A stretch of 64,000 bases of DNA from Sinonovacula constricta (taxonomy: Eukaryota; Mollusca; Bivalvia; Cardiida; Solecurtidae), in assembly GCA_007844125.1 (NCBI GenBank), contig CM017561.1, forward strand, positions 33,565,406 through 33,629,405, read 5' to 3'. The notes beneath the pieces are model-generated. The model had not been told where the DNA came from, did no database searches, and saw only the letters and a program-made list of their open reading frames with translations. The position numbers and the translations under genes are program-made. Shown in pieces: positions 12,601-27,600 of the stretch (within the stretch, counting starts at the first letter, position 1; the number at the start of each line of letters is the position of its first letter).

Positions 12601-15600
12601 ACTACACTTTTAACGACTTTGGTAGTGTTTCGGCCTGGGATCGAACCCGGGGCCTTCTGTACCTGGAGCCGACGCTCTACCGATTGCGCTACCAGGTCCG
12701 GCCAAAACTGGATTTGCTTAGAAAATTACAGAATGTACTTGTTTTTACTTGTTCTTTCCTGCTTTTAAGATCAAACAATTTATGTTTTGGTTGATAAACC
12801 CATCAATTGCTTGATTGACAGGTACTACTGCCAAGACTTGGAACCGCAGTTGACGGGACGCGCAAGGACCTTGCGTACTGTTAGAGATCATGAGGAACCA
12901 GACCCAGTGGGAAACTGGCTGTATGTTGACAAACCCAACCTGTTTACATGTCTCATAACATCAAACGTTGAGCGCATGTTTTGACATTGCCAATCATAAT
13001 AATAGTTCCTTATATTGGAAAATAATATTTGTGAGTTTTGTATAGTCGCTTAAGCTTAACAACTGACATTTAAGTGAGGAGACTGTGTTTGTTGCCTTAA
13101 TCTAAATGTTTGCGATTCCCTTTACTTTATTATCACTTCATTTTGCCACAAAGGCGGGTTTGGTAAAATACAAACGTAGGCTTTAAGATATCAAAATCTG
13201 TCAATATTGGCCTTACTTACATGCTTTCTATAGGTCAGCCATTACTAAGCTCTGAGCTTCTGTGATATTTGTTCAGCACGTGTTTAATGTTCATTGCATT
13301 CATGACATGTTATAATTAAAACAAATAGGAGAAGGTTATTTTTTCATATAGGATATACAGATTTTAATAAAGCTTTCTCATAATAAAACTCCTGACTGCT
13401 CAATTAACTCTTAAAATGTAGGACTTGTGTACAGACCTTTGCCAAACTATGCCCAATTATAGTCCAAATTTATTTTATATGATTATCTATTCAATTATGA
13501 CCAAAGGCAACAATGCATCTTACATTTTATTAACATTTGTATCAATAGGTGACAAAACCCTAATACAGACCCTTCTGTTGGACCTGAAAGCTACTGCTGG
13601 AATCAAAAGACGATGGCAGGATATTGGAAACGCGTTCTTGTATGAGTAAGCTCCTGTTTTCTACAAATCTGCACTTGTTTGTCTCAACGTCATTATTCGT
13701 GTTACAGCAACGCTGTCTCGCAGTCAATAAAACTGTTTCAATTGCCGATAACAATTACACACACACACCTGCTGTCTATGTATTTTTCATCTCGCAATTT
13801 TAAAATTGATATTAATGTCAACTAGACTATCACCTAGATTCCAGAAAGAGTGTTGAATGCGCCGAGGCGCATGTTTATTCTAGTAAAGGTAGAATGACTG
13901 TATTTTACATTTTGCATTGAAGTGTTATGTCTATACATGTACGCGTACATCTTAAGTTTTATTGTCAATGAATTTCTTAATTAAAAACATTTGTAGATTG
14001 TCGTTTAAAAATGGCAGTTAGAAGCGTAAATGAATAGCAACCTCCAATGCATTCAAATAGGATTTTGTTTTTCTTTGCATATATTCATTACCTGTTTCTT
14101 ATTATACTACTTCTTTAAAATGTATTTCATGAACACATGTTCCAAAAGAGAAACATTAATCCTCAGAATATTTCCATAGTTTGACTAAGAAACAGTTGTG
14201 AAGTAATCTTTCTGACGTGTGAACATATTCGACAAATACTTTTATATATCCCTAAGATGTGGCATAAACTATGTTCCCCTCTTTAAAATGTTGACGTACA
14301 TGACCTACATTATTTCTTATACTACATCAACACAATTATTTCTATTTTCTTAATGATAAGTTTTTAACTTCTACATTTTTGGTGTGGTAAAATTTATTAA
14401 AACACGTCTACATACGCATTCTACTAATATTTTCATCGCTTTGTAGACATCATAGATGGTAGATTAAATATATTAAACATTATATTTCTGTTTTAATTAT
14501 TATTAGCTGCTTTATGTTGGCTTATAGTTAGGAAAATCTCAACCGCATCAACGAAAATCGCCTTTTATCATCAAAAGTATATTTTATTTTACTTCCACTT
14601 TAGATTTCTATTTGTTTAACACATCTATGTCATTCCTTTTCACTAAGGGTTTTAAACTTCACTTACGAATAGGGCATTCGCTTTCTGCACCCATGTAGCC
14701 TATTTAAGTTGATTCTTATATATGTGTTTATCTTCATGCACATAAAGGCACGACAACTCTTGCTATGAACATGTCAACATGAACCGAGTTCGTGAGCAAT
14801 GGTCGAGGTAAATTTTTCATCCGAATGTCTGCAGTTTTTGATCCGTTTTATTCATTGAACCGACCCTCCAAATTCCCTAATTAGATACAATGTAGAAACC
14901 CCCCATTTTGTCTAGTGGCATTTTATTACAGTTATAATTGTGACATTATATAAACTGTTATATGACACGAATAAAGAGAATGATTTTTAGCCTATTTGAC
15001 TTCACATGAGGCTTTGATTGGCTGTGTTGATCACACCAATGATTTTGATTTCTTGTTTGTACTTTAGGATTCACCAAATGTTTTCACTTCTTTCACAGCC
15101 TGTCACCATATTATTTGTCTATTTTTGTATTCGTTTATCTTTCTTGTGAAAACCTTTTGATTGTTCTTCGCTTGTATTATGTTCCGTTTACTTATGAGGT
15201 GTTTTACACTGTTCACACCTCTTTTTACTTTACCAACGATTGCACTTTGTTTTACATAATTACGTATCTTTTATGTTTTCCATTTATTGCAGAAGTTCTC
15301 TTGATTACATTTTATAAGCATTGATTATCTTAATATGAACATAGATGACAGTAATTACTTACTCATATAACAAAAAGAAACATACATTTAAATGGTGATA
15401 CGTATTACTGCATGTGTCATCAAGTTCACTACAATGATTTCTGATCTCAGACATATTATTTTGATGAATGATGTATTTGGTATATACGAAAGAACCTTTC
15501 ACTCAAACCTTAGGATGGATTAGAGAGAAATATGCAAACAATAAGCTGTGCATTATAATTGAATTCAATATAACTTAAAGCCAAATCTTTGAATATAGTT

Positions 15601-18600
15601 ATTTATTAATATATCTATAAAAAGTAAAGAATATCCATGCTTTTATCAGAAGAACACAATAAAATAAATGAATGATTAATTGTATTCTCATTTATTTCAT
15701 TAATTTATAAATAACGAATTTTAACTCCGTTTCTTCTTAAAGAACACAAATGTAAACAATATGATAACGAGCATTAAACTATATATCGAGTCAGTCTCCA
15801 CATCTATGACGTCAGAGCACAATGGTTGTACACATGGGTGTTTTATTACAGTCACGGAGTGGACTTACTCTTCGTCGGAACGAAATGGTGGCTTGACGAA
15901 GTACATCCAACTACCAGAAGCTACTGATCCGTAAGTTGTGTTGACTATATATAAGCCCACATGTTTAATTATAATCCAGTGAAAGGGAACAACTTAATGC
16001 AAACACATATTTTTTACTAGAGAACAAACATAAAGATCACAATATTTGGCGGTAGTATTAGTACAAAAATGAACGCGAATTACATAACCCAAACACATTC
16101 AAAACGACAGAAAAAATTACATAGCCTATATGTTATGGTCATGGATTTCGCAAGCCAACAACTACGCGATTGAAGGTATATCGCTTTCATTTCGGCCATT
16201 TAATACTGGCCCTGCTATTTGGACGAAAATTGTCGTACTGTCCTCAACCCGAAAGTAAATGTTCAAATGCAAGTTACATAGTAACTCAGTCAATTACATC
16301 AACTTTACTAAGACTTATCATACTTTACGTATTCATTCAGCGTCAACTAAACACACTGATTAAAAAGGAAAATGTCATCAAGCGGGAAATGCAACGCGCT
16401 ATTTTAAATCATTTGCTGTGTTTGTGTGTCACGAGCGTTTTGTTTCCGTATTGGTCCCTCCATGTTTTACACTGCCTCCAGTTCCGCCAACTAATTAAAA
16501 GGCCTCGCATCAGTACTTGCACTGTGTGTTTTATCTTGGCTCCGATTTTCGTAATGACACACTTTTCATACAAGTTTATTTGTCTATTCAATTTGATACA
16601 AAAGGGAGCAACTAATGCAATATTCCACACACAATTAAATACACCAAGTTTTTTTATAAAGGAAACTATTTATGTTGAATACATATATAAATTTGATTCC
16701 ACCTCATGTGTTTCACGTGTAAATTGACAAAGTGTACCCCATCCATGTAAAATGCATGTTTCATGTTAATAGTAAATATCGCGAGTGTATTTAAATCTTA
16801 GATTTGTTCACGTAGACATTAATGAACAATACACCATCGCGTATTTACAGGGACTTCATTTCTCGGAACACGGCGACTATTGAGGCCGACTATTATCGCC
16901 GGGCTGTGGAGGGAGAGGAAATGCTCGATATTCGGCCACACCGACCATTCAAACAGCAGCCTAAATACACATTCACCTTTGCACTGGACATCAATCAAGG
17001 TTGGTCACTAAAATCATGCATGACTCCATTGTACAAAGTTTTCTTGTGTTTAAATATTATGTAATATATTAAAATGCTCTAACAGTAATGAATCATTTAT
17101 AAGTTTTTAATTATGCTGAAAGTGTGGCTTCGTATAGCCGCAACATCTTTTGATATTACGATAAGCATATACTGTATTTTAAGCTACTACATAGCTAAGG
17201 AACAGCTTATTTTGTTTAATAACATAATTGTGTAAAATGCTCGCTATTTTATTTCATATATACATTTGAATGATAAAGCTTACATACCATACAAAGCAAC
17301 AAAGTATAATACAGATATACCATTACGGTACAGTAGTACTTTAATCAAAAGATAACGTCATTTTATATCAAATTATTTTCATAATTGAACGCCACTAAAT
17401 GATTTTTACAGAGTTCAATATGTCTGAGAGCATGGTGACTGCGAGCGCCCCCATCACCCTGGTTCAAAACAATTCCTTCACGACCAAAATGGGTGTGGCG
17501 GCAGTGGTGGGATACCGCATGAAGTATCGCAAGTTCTTTGAACACTTCAACAGGACAATCAATACCAATCCATGTAACAGAAACAGGATGTCGTGTCTAT
17601 CGGATGAATGTGGATCTAGTGTAAGGGGCCACGACAAATTAGTGCTTACTTCACTTACTTTCACTTATGTGGTTGGTTATATATTATCATGACTACTAAA
17701 AATTGTTGGAGAAAAGGCTTATAAGAATACTTTTTTGTATCAAATTTCAACATATCACATACAGCAATGTGCGGCCGCGCTTAACAATGTAGTAAGAGTG
17801 TATGAGGGTTGTTCCAAAAGTCTTTGACATATTTGTCACTATATGATTTGCAGTGATTGTTTAAGAACATGAAGCGAACATAATGTGAAAGTTTCACATT
17901 AAAGTCCATACGTATAACAAACAGAACATAATTAAAACTACATGCAAACACGGCGCACTTTATTAACTCATAACGACGTCTTGAAGTAGTATAAAACCCT
18001 TTCTCAAACTACACGAAGCGGAAGTCAATAAATCAATAGTGAGCCTGTACTAAAATATGCAAAATCAATCATAGCTAAACCATTTCATATCGCGGATGTT
18101 GTTATGTCTTGTCCAATGTTCCAAAAGTGAAAACGTCGTGAATTTTAGTTTATTTCTGTGATTTCAATAATGTCCGAAAATTAAGTAAAAGAGAATAAAG
18201 TTACTGAATGCATACACTTATAATTCTTTGGTATTTTTCTTTCCAGTAAGAAAGAGGATCATTTAAAACGGTGAATGCAATTTAAGAACATGTATATCTA
18301 GTGTGCGCCGATGCGACGCTCATTTAAATAACGGTATTTTGATTCAACAAAAGGACTTTAATGAATTATTTTGCCCAATATACCACAGATTGTACACAGA
18401 AGTTATGTAAAACAATATTTATATGACGTTGAAATCCCAAGAGCAATACAATTTATCACTGAACTGTGTGGGTTTGTGTAAATTGTAAGACCAGGTGCTT
18501 TACACAGCAAAGTCTCGCGGCAAAAGATAATTAAACACTGCTTTGATTTAAACTTTTATTTATTATTGTTGTTTTGTTGATCATGTCGGTGGGAAGTGAA

Positions 18601-21600
18601 AGGCCCTGTCAAGATTATCGTATTCAGCATCTCGAAGTACCAATAGCAAACACAGGTTTCTAATTAAAAGAATCGCAAAATAGAATTAAAAAACAAGATC
18701 ACACAATTTTCAAGAAAGATTCGTATAATAGTTTAAGTGCCACGAAGACCTACGCAAAATGACTTGATGAAAAAGAATGGCTTTCATTTGATTCGAAGCA
18801 ATGGTATTTAATGCATGTATGTGTTTTACTTCTCTGTCATTACCAAAGCTCTTCACAATCTCTCTTCTGACATTGGCCTGCAACTCCGTATTATATCGGC
18901 CACCATATTCGACGGTTTTATAGTATGTCATTCCTGGGACGCATTAGATTATCATTAACAGACAAAAATGTCTGAAATACATTAATTTATTTAACTCATG
19001 TTTCAAACAAACATTTTTTTCTTTTCTTGGCCCGTGATCCAGTTGCAAAAAAAAGCATTTAATTCAAGTCAGACATAACTTGTAAAACATGAACTGTAAA
19101 CAGATCATTGTGTTTCATTTTCAAAATAGGAGAGGAACTACTATCTTGTCGATAACCATGGTTACATTGTGGCATCCCAGACACCAGAACACCACGTGAA
19201 CATGTTCTTTGGTGACGTTGAGAAGAGTGTGATGATAGACCTTATACAAAATGAGGTCTTCTTAGGGTAAGGCATTCCCATGTGTTTTAGAATGATTAAC
19301 ACGTTTAGTTTTGCCTTCATTTCATACATTCTGTACTTTCCACTACTTCTATTCTTATCCTGCATTGCTTGACTGATTGTTTAATCCCTTATCAATTATT
19401 CGCAATTGGTGGTTAAAAACAAAAGACCAGTCAAGCAAAGATTTAATGAAGTTAGTGCATGAACGGCGAGTTCCATTTAGACTTTACGTTATATTTTATA
19501 TATGCTTCAACCTTGGTCTGTGACATTTCGTATCTCGCCATATTTAGAACACCCAAGTTACAACATAACATGATCTGTTAGAAAGTGTTGCCTTGTTGAG
19601 CTTTATTACCACGCTCCAACGTACAATGTCAATCAGCTGCTAGATTTACCTTTGTCTATATCGAGCAACGGTCTTCAGTTTCCTTCAAATTATTTCTTTT
19701 GTGTTTTCTTCTTCATTATTTTTTGTTTTTCTTTCTTTTTTATGCTATTTTACAAATACTCTGTATCTTTATATATGATTGAGTAGCGTTTTTTAAATTA
19801 TTTAATTACCCTTTCTATATTTATTTTTATTGTACGTTCTGTATTTATTTTTACTTACCAAGCACAAAGATAATCTATCTTATTAAATAAGATGTGCTCG
19901 TTTATAGTAACCATGTTTTATAACGCACAGTACACACTTGTGTACAAACGTAGGATACATTGTACTACAACTAATTCACACTATGTTACGCCAGCTAGAC
20001 CAATCAACAGCTATGACTGAACCCCACGGATTTAACTGATGATTGTCAACGACGATAATAATAAACCTTACATGTTCCCTATTGTTTCCTTAAACTAACT
20101 CAATGTTCTTGCTTTCCTTTTAACCAAACTAAAAGTATGCGTTATTTTCTTTTCTTGTACTTTTATAACTGTCTGTATTAATGAGAAATGGTTGCGGAGC
20201 ACTTTTGAAAGTTATTATTGTGATAAGAGTGCTATATAAATATGGTATAAATAATAATGATGATGATAATTATACTAATACCACTACTACTAATAATAAA
20301 TGAAGTCAGTGTATCAAAAGACGTCTAATCTTTCTCGATGAAAAGGACACAGACAGTAAATAATTCTTACTTAAGTGTATTTGCCTTTTTTATCCTGTAC
20401 ATTACGCACATCCGTTTACTATTCATGTGTAAATATAGTCAGTGACAGTATCCTTTTAGCTGTAAACTGTTGATTTGTGTGAGATTTCATTCTATTATTT
20501 AGCAGAGTTAAAATGTCACCGCATTAGTTTCCGTAGACCTACCGACTAGATGTAAACATGACCGCATTAGTTTCCGTAGACCTACCGACTTGATGTAAAC
20601 ATGACCGCATTAGTTTCTGTAGACCTACCGACTAGATGTAAACATGACCGCATTAGTTTCTGTAGACCTACCGACTAGATGTAAACATGACCGCATTAGT
20701 TTCCGTAGACCTACCGACTAGATGTAAACATGACCGCATTAGTTTCCGTAGACCTACCGACTAGATGTAAACATGACCGCATTAGTTTCTGTAGACCTAC
20801 CGACTAGATGTAAACATGTGCTTTTTGTTTAAAACTTATACATAAAGGCATACATGCTAGACAGTTAAGATAAGTATTGTTGTGAATTAGGTATTCCACC
20901 ATTATCTTGAAGTAGCAAGTTCGATTCCACTCACATATTTGTTTGCGCTATAAAACTCGTCATTATTATTATCTGTATTATAAACAAAAATGTAAGTTGT
21001 AAGTAGTTAGATTATCACGTTAAAACAAAATTCGTATATCAGGATTTCAACTTTATTATTTTTTCCCCTGTTCTATTTTTTTTATTTTTCATTAAAAATT
21101 CTACAATGTAGCGGTGAAGTACACAGTGTCTAACCTTTTCGATACATGAGTTCTCTATGTTGTCGGAATAATGCTGACATTTATAATGGTAACAACAGTA
21201 AAATATTCGTCGGAATCATTAATAAATATTGATAACAGCACGCTTACCCACTCCGCTAATACATTTACTTGTTTACTACGATTTCTAGATCCTTTACTAT
21301 ATACAGAAGATGAAAACAGACTGCAAGTAGTACAGGTCATGCAGAGCTAATCCTTCGTGCTTCCGAAATTCAGCTTTATAATTATTGTGGACGCTCTCGC
21401 AAGATATAATGCCTAACAATTATTTAGTAAACAAGAAATGATCGACACTTCAAAGTGGTGAGGGTGGTAACACGTTTTAAACTAAACACACATTTATTAC
21501 TAATATTTATCAAACAACAATAATATAACCGAAATGTCGCCGCACTTTACTTGTTTATAGAACAACATCAACACCCAGGATTTTTCCAGGAATGATTACA

Positions 21601-24600
21601 TATAGACGCCTCAGGCGCCGCGACAGTTATACTTAATGTACACAAATACACACCTACAACTGTTCCTCGTATATCTGGTAATAAATGCGACAGCACAAAA
21701 TAGTTTTCGAGTCGCCAGACATTAGCGACGTCAAAGAATTCTTGTCTCTTTCTACCATGGCGTCCTTAATAAATCGGCGCGTAGTCAGTCATTGGCATGT
21801 TAAAGTGTGCATGTCTTTGTAAAGATGAAACGAAGACTAAAACGATATATTGTTTTTCTTAGTTTAGTTAGTCAACAATAGGTTTACTTAAGGGTTGGGT
21901 TCGTTTTTAAAGGAATTCCAATATATTTTCTGTTAAGAATTCCATATATAGATAACAATTATAGAGTCGTTTTTTATTGTGTTGCAGTTTCAACTTCACC
22001 GACTATCAGGCAATGTGTGAAGTTCGAGCCTTTGATAAGAACAGCAGTAGCGGTACCAGTTTGCTCAATGTACGTAATACATTTATGCATTAGTTTGTCC
22101 CGAATTCGTCTTTTTCTTTGTTAACTTCTCTCCTAATACATGTTTTAGGACAATATACAGATAATATTATTAAGAACTGTCACATGCATATCCTTAAATA
22201 GTAAGTATGCTTATTTAAAAAGTTTTGAAAAGTGTATCTCTTTAAGTCGAAAATAACCTCAAAGATAGTGCACAAATCACATCAGATGTTTTGGGAAATT
22301 GTGTTTAACGTATAATCATACTTAGAAGATGGTATTGCATTACAATTTTCGTTACAATGTAAACAATCATATAACATAGCTTTTACTGTCATCCCCTTAT
22401 TTCCTCCACACTTGTAATACGTTTTATTATTGAAACCTGAAAATATTTTCGAATGTGAATACGTTTACATTTCAGGTTAATATTACACTAACCCTTTCTT
22501 TTCTTCTGCAGCCATTAATGCGCCTTTTTGGTGTAATTGTATGGACCATTACAGAAATTGCCTTGTAAGTATGCATACAATACTGATATTCATCAACCTT
22601 TGTTCAAATATGTTTATAACTAAATTCATACAACCGCACCAACAACACAGACCCTGAAGATTTTACGGTATTTCACGAAGATTGTTTGTTTACATAATGT
22701 CATCTTGGAAACGGGAATTACAAAACACACCATGAAAGGTGTTTATCTACACTTTAAAATACTTTGACAGTTTTGTGTCTGTTTTTATGTGTGTCAGGTT
22801 CTATTATGCACGTTCTCAGACGACACGGCGTTGTCACATATTCGTTTCTGATAATATAGCTTCACTTGCAACGAGGTGAATGACACGTCTTCCTGACAAT
22901 ATCATTTTGCAAATGTCTCTCTCATAGAACCTATGTTATTTCATTACATTCCCGTAAAATTCTAACGAAGATGTTATTTTGTTGAAAAAAAAATAGATTC
23001 CCATTTAACTTGAATTTATACATGAAACATATTAAATCGAAATACCTGTTTAGTTTATATTATTATTATTATTCATTGAATAATAAAATTGTCCCGTTTT
23101 AAATGTAATAAGGTGTAATTGTGTATACGTCTTTAAATAAATGTGTCTGTCTATAAAATATTTGTTCTGTTGCAAAAGATTAGGCCTTAAACGCCAACTT
23201 TGGTAAAATGTTTTATCGAATAATTGCGTTAAACAGGCTCACATATTCCTCCTGTATACCTCAAACAACAATTTGATTATTAAGTATCTTACATCCATAA
23301 GCTTTTGTGTTGCTGCTCTTAAAATATGTTACATTTTGGTTATTTTCAGACTTTTATCTCAACTTAGTTTTAACATGCTCATCAACAGTTGGAACGTTTT
23401 TACCACAGGTAAGTTACCTTATCGTCAGTTTAATGTTTTTGTGATTAAATCGAAAGATGGGATGGGATGGATGGGATTAGCCGGCATTTTTGCCGATACT
23501 GCGCAGCGACATTTCTATCATTACAGCACAGGGGCACTTATGAGGTGCCCAGGGACTGGACCCGGCCGGTCCATTATACTGACACCGACGAGTCAGGCGT
23601 AATGCTGTCCCCGTAGCCCCGAGCGTTAGGAGGGAAGCCACTACTACCAACTTTAAAGTCTTTGGTATGACCCGGCCGGGGTTCGAACCCACGACCTCCC
23701 GATCCGCAAGCCGACGCTCTACCATCTGAGCTATTGCGGCCGGTCATAAATCGAAAGATATCCAGTGGCACAGATACCGATTATATGGAATAAACTGCCG
23801 CCAAGACACGTATGACCCTGACGAAAACATAAACGAGTTTGATCCCGAAAATACCTTTCAAACAAAGGCTTAATAACGGGCCCAGTTTTGAAAGTTATCA
23901 TGTCACAGAACAACAACGACAATTTTCAATATTACTCATCGTCGTGCAACTGACTAGAAATGTTTCTTTAATATATACAGCGAAATTCAGCTTATATATT
24001 GTACATCGTATTTAAATTGTAACTGACGAAGGTGTATTTAGGGGCACCCAAAATCATCTATAAATAAGAGGATTACGTATTTCTTTTAACTGATATGAAG
24101 GTGAAATCCACCTGTAAAAATAGTCGATATGTGTTCAGTATTACAGATACGTTTTACTCAAATTGTGACACATTTATAAATATTCTGTTTTACTTTTTTG
24201 ATAATCCAGAAACAAATTAACGAAAACACTTTTTCCCATGAAACATTGTTACATATTGAAGAGCGTTAATACATATTACCAAATTCTTAAAAAATAGTTG
24301 CATTATTAATGGCTCTATGCATAAACGGTAGCATACAAATAGCAACACAGTAAACGCCAATGTTTTAATATCAGCTTGATACAACTAACCCAATGTTACT
24401 CTCACGAGATGAGATTTTCTTGACTTAGAGAAACAGTTCCTTATATGTTTATTATGTACCTAACCTACAAGTTTAGGCAGCAGCGTAATACAGTTTTCAA
24501 GAAACGATGTATATTGGTTATCTTGATTATACGTGTAGCTATTATTCATACTTATTCAAACGAATATAGACCAATGTTTTGGTATATCAACATATGTTCT

Positions 24601-27600
24601 GTATAATCTTTAGTATGGCCTTCCTTTGTTTCTTCAGGAAACCCTGTGGAACAAGGTAATACATCTGACGACAAGCTCGTAAATACTCCTATTCAGTATC
24701 GTTAAAGGCGTCATTTTAATTTAAATTATTTAAAGAAAACATATGCTATTTTATCTAACAGATATTTGTCAGATATGTCTTAGCAAACTAAAGGAACGAG
24801 CGGAATACATGATTGTTACGATTGTGTACAAACTAACATTCAAAATAGATGCGCGTTTCCTTCCCCTTCCTAAGACAATGCGAAGAATTTTTCTTTCACA
24901 ATTGAAGTCGGGAAACAATCGCTCATACTATGTTTATTATCAAGCAGTTGACTAAACACATAAGGATATATTAAAAAAAAGGCAGTCATTTGTGTTTGAT
25001 TATATTTGTGGGTCTTTTTCTCGACGCCATATGGAGCAATGTTCATGTTATAAATGTTGGAATATGCATATTGCAGTATTTTAATAAAGGTTTACGTCAC
25101 TCCCATTCATTTTGTTGTATAATTTTTCCAGGGAGCCCTGTGGAGCATTGTAACAAAATTGCAGAAGGTGCCGACATGAAGAAAATGAAGCCAGACGAGC
25201 GGTTTGCATACCAACAGATCAAGGCGCTTTGTCTGAGTCAACAGAGAAAAAAAGTTATAGGACATCGGCCCTGTCACAAGATATTTAAGTTATATCATTC
25301 AGATTTGTCCATATTTGTTGCAAAGAACCCTTTATCTGGTGTTGTTACAGACCACTGTTACTGTAGTAGGTAAGTGTAGACCGGGACTATAGGAAACACA
25401 TTTATCTACCTTTTTAACTTGTTAACAGCACGTTATAGCTCTAAGTGAGTGAGGATTGTTTAAATTTGAATATCTATCTGGTAGTCATGTTATCAAATTT
25501 ATTGCAAATATAAATAAAATACTAAAGCCGGTGAGCTCAGACATCTATATTTTGTAAAATATCGGACACGGTGTCATGACATTCACGTAGACTTTTGAGA
25601 TAACTGTGAAGTTTATTTTTGTACACATTCGCAGATGTTCGTTCTGTTATATAACCACGAATACTTAGATAGGTCAGAAACACAGAAGGAGTAAGCTGGG
25701 AGTTGGGAGTAAATTTATTTTATTTATTTTTGGGGAGGGGGCGGGTGGTGGTTACGGCACACTGACACTTGATATGTCATAGGGCGCCGAATTATCTGGA
25801 AGTAACTGGCATGTTGGTATACCAAGTATGTTGGTTTCGAACAAACGATCATATGGACATGAATAGTGCATATATAGCGGACAAGTATTGTTACCGTTCG
25901 TTTGTAAGTTTGAAATTTAAATATTTATATGAATAGATGATCGATATAAAAGTAATCTCGCAAAACAGACCTAAAGCTCTAAGGTTTAACAAAACACGTG
26001 TTGAAACAAATGAATATTTAAAATTACCTGTCATTAATTTTAACACCGAATCAGTAAAAGTTTGGCGTACTTCCCTATATGTTTTCCTAATTTGGACACA
26101 CAGAATAACCACAGTATGGAAGGCCACAAAAATCTGGATAAATGACATTGTGACAAATAACTCGCAATTCCAAACGATATAACGTCACCTTAATTCTATA
26201 TTAAATGTCATTGACAATCCTGAATTTTTAAAAACTTTACAGAATTTTGGCCCTCACATATATTTTGTCTCTCTTCTTTTTATTTTGCTTTAATCAGAAT
26301 AAACGTGATCAATATGGCGAGGTTAGAGCTCTGTAAATCGGCTTTAGCCCACCATCGACCCTTTTGCCGACTGGCCAATATAAGGCGGTTGTTGTTGGAT
26401 TTGCTTTATTGTGACCTCATTTGAGCTCAAGGAGAGTATTTCTGATACCCTTTCGTTCGTCGTCATTAGCTTGTCAGCAATTTGACTGTAAGCAATATAG
26501 ATAGTGTTCGTCAGCAGGTACTCTTGGTGGAAGTCGTAAGTGGGTCATGTAGGGTCAAAAAGTATGCTGCTACGTCATATTTCAGAAAAAAGTGTTGAGA
26601 CCACATTATGTCAAAACCAGTCTTAGACTTTTTGTATACATGAATCTTAGATGAGTTCGTAACTGGTTCATGTGCGGCAAAACAAATCCTTGTGAACATA
26701 CTAAACGTCACATGTATATTGCAATCTTCATCAAACTTGGTCAGACTGTTTGTCTGCATATAATCTTGGATAAGTTCGTGAATGAATTAAGAGGTGTCAG
26801 TAAGTAGACCACTTGAGCTTATCTTAGAAAAATCAACCCATGTATACCCCAATCATTGCCAAACTTAATCAGAATGATTGTCTTCATTCTTGGACTAGTT
26901 CGTATTATCGAGGTTAAAAAGAAGGTCGCCAAGTCAAATCTTCGGAAAACATGTTTTCTACCCTAAACGATATGTTTGTTTTCCGTTATATTTTGATTGT
27001 TATGCCTCGCATTAGTTTTATAGTTACTTTAACATTTAATGGAATATGAATGGATTTGCTTTGTGCATTTTAAACTTTTAATATATGCCGCAATACTCAT
27101 TCCATCGTGTCATCTTTTCGTATTGAGCATTTGGTAATATCAATTTGAACTGATTCATTTAATCACTTACAGGCATTTTAATCATCCAATCACATATGAT
27201 GACGGTTTTATCGTTAGAACTCATTTCTTCAAGCTACTCACGGTAAGATTGTGTCTTGCAGACTAGTTACTGCAAATGAGCCTTTTGTAATATAACACAA
27301 ACCTGATTAAGCAAAAACGAAAAAGATAAAAGATCCCACGGAAGTTGTTTCCATAACATATTTTCATGAAAACAACAACTTAAATATTGCCAGTTTAGTA
27401 CTTGTGCTTTTAAGTTCATTAATTCTGCTTTCAGTTGTCCACCTGAGGAAGAAGACTGTCTTATAAGAAGAGGTAGGACGATAAATCAACTGCTTCAATG
27501 CTTAAGTTAAAACGCAATTTCATTTGAGATGTACATCTTTTAAACGTTTTGCCTAGCGATATATCTCCATCACATATATTATTATATGAAACACTTTCTA

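Noticed and set aside
12620..12706. A tRNA gene on the - strand
   Set aside because: It has A and B boxes but is followed by the shared SINE body and does not close into a full cloverleaf acceptor stem by eye; a SINE head fits better. The same holds for 23665-23746.
12822..12920. Ending CACNA2D exon 11 at the stronger donor gtatgt (12921)
   Set aside because: It leaves phase 2 and forces TGA on entering the next exon, and it loses the conserved LY...C segment.
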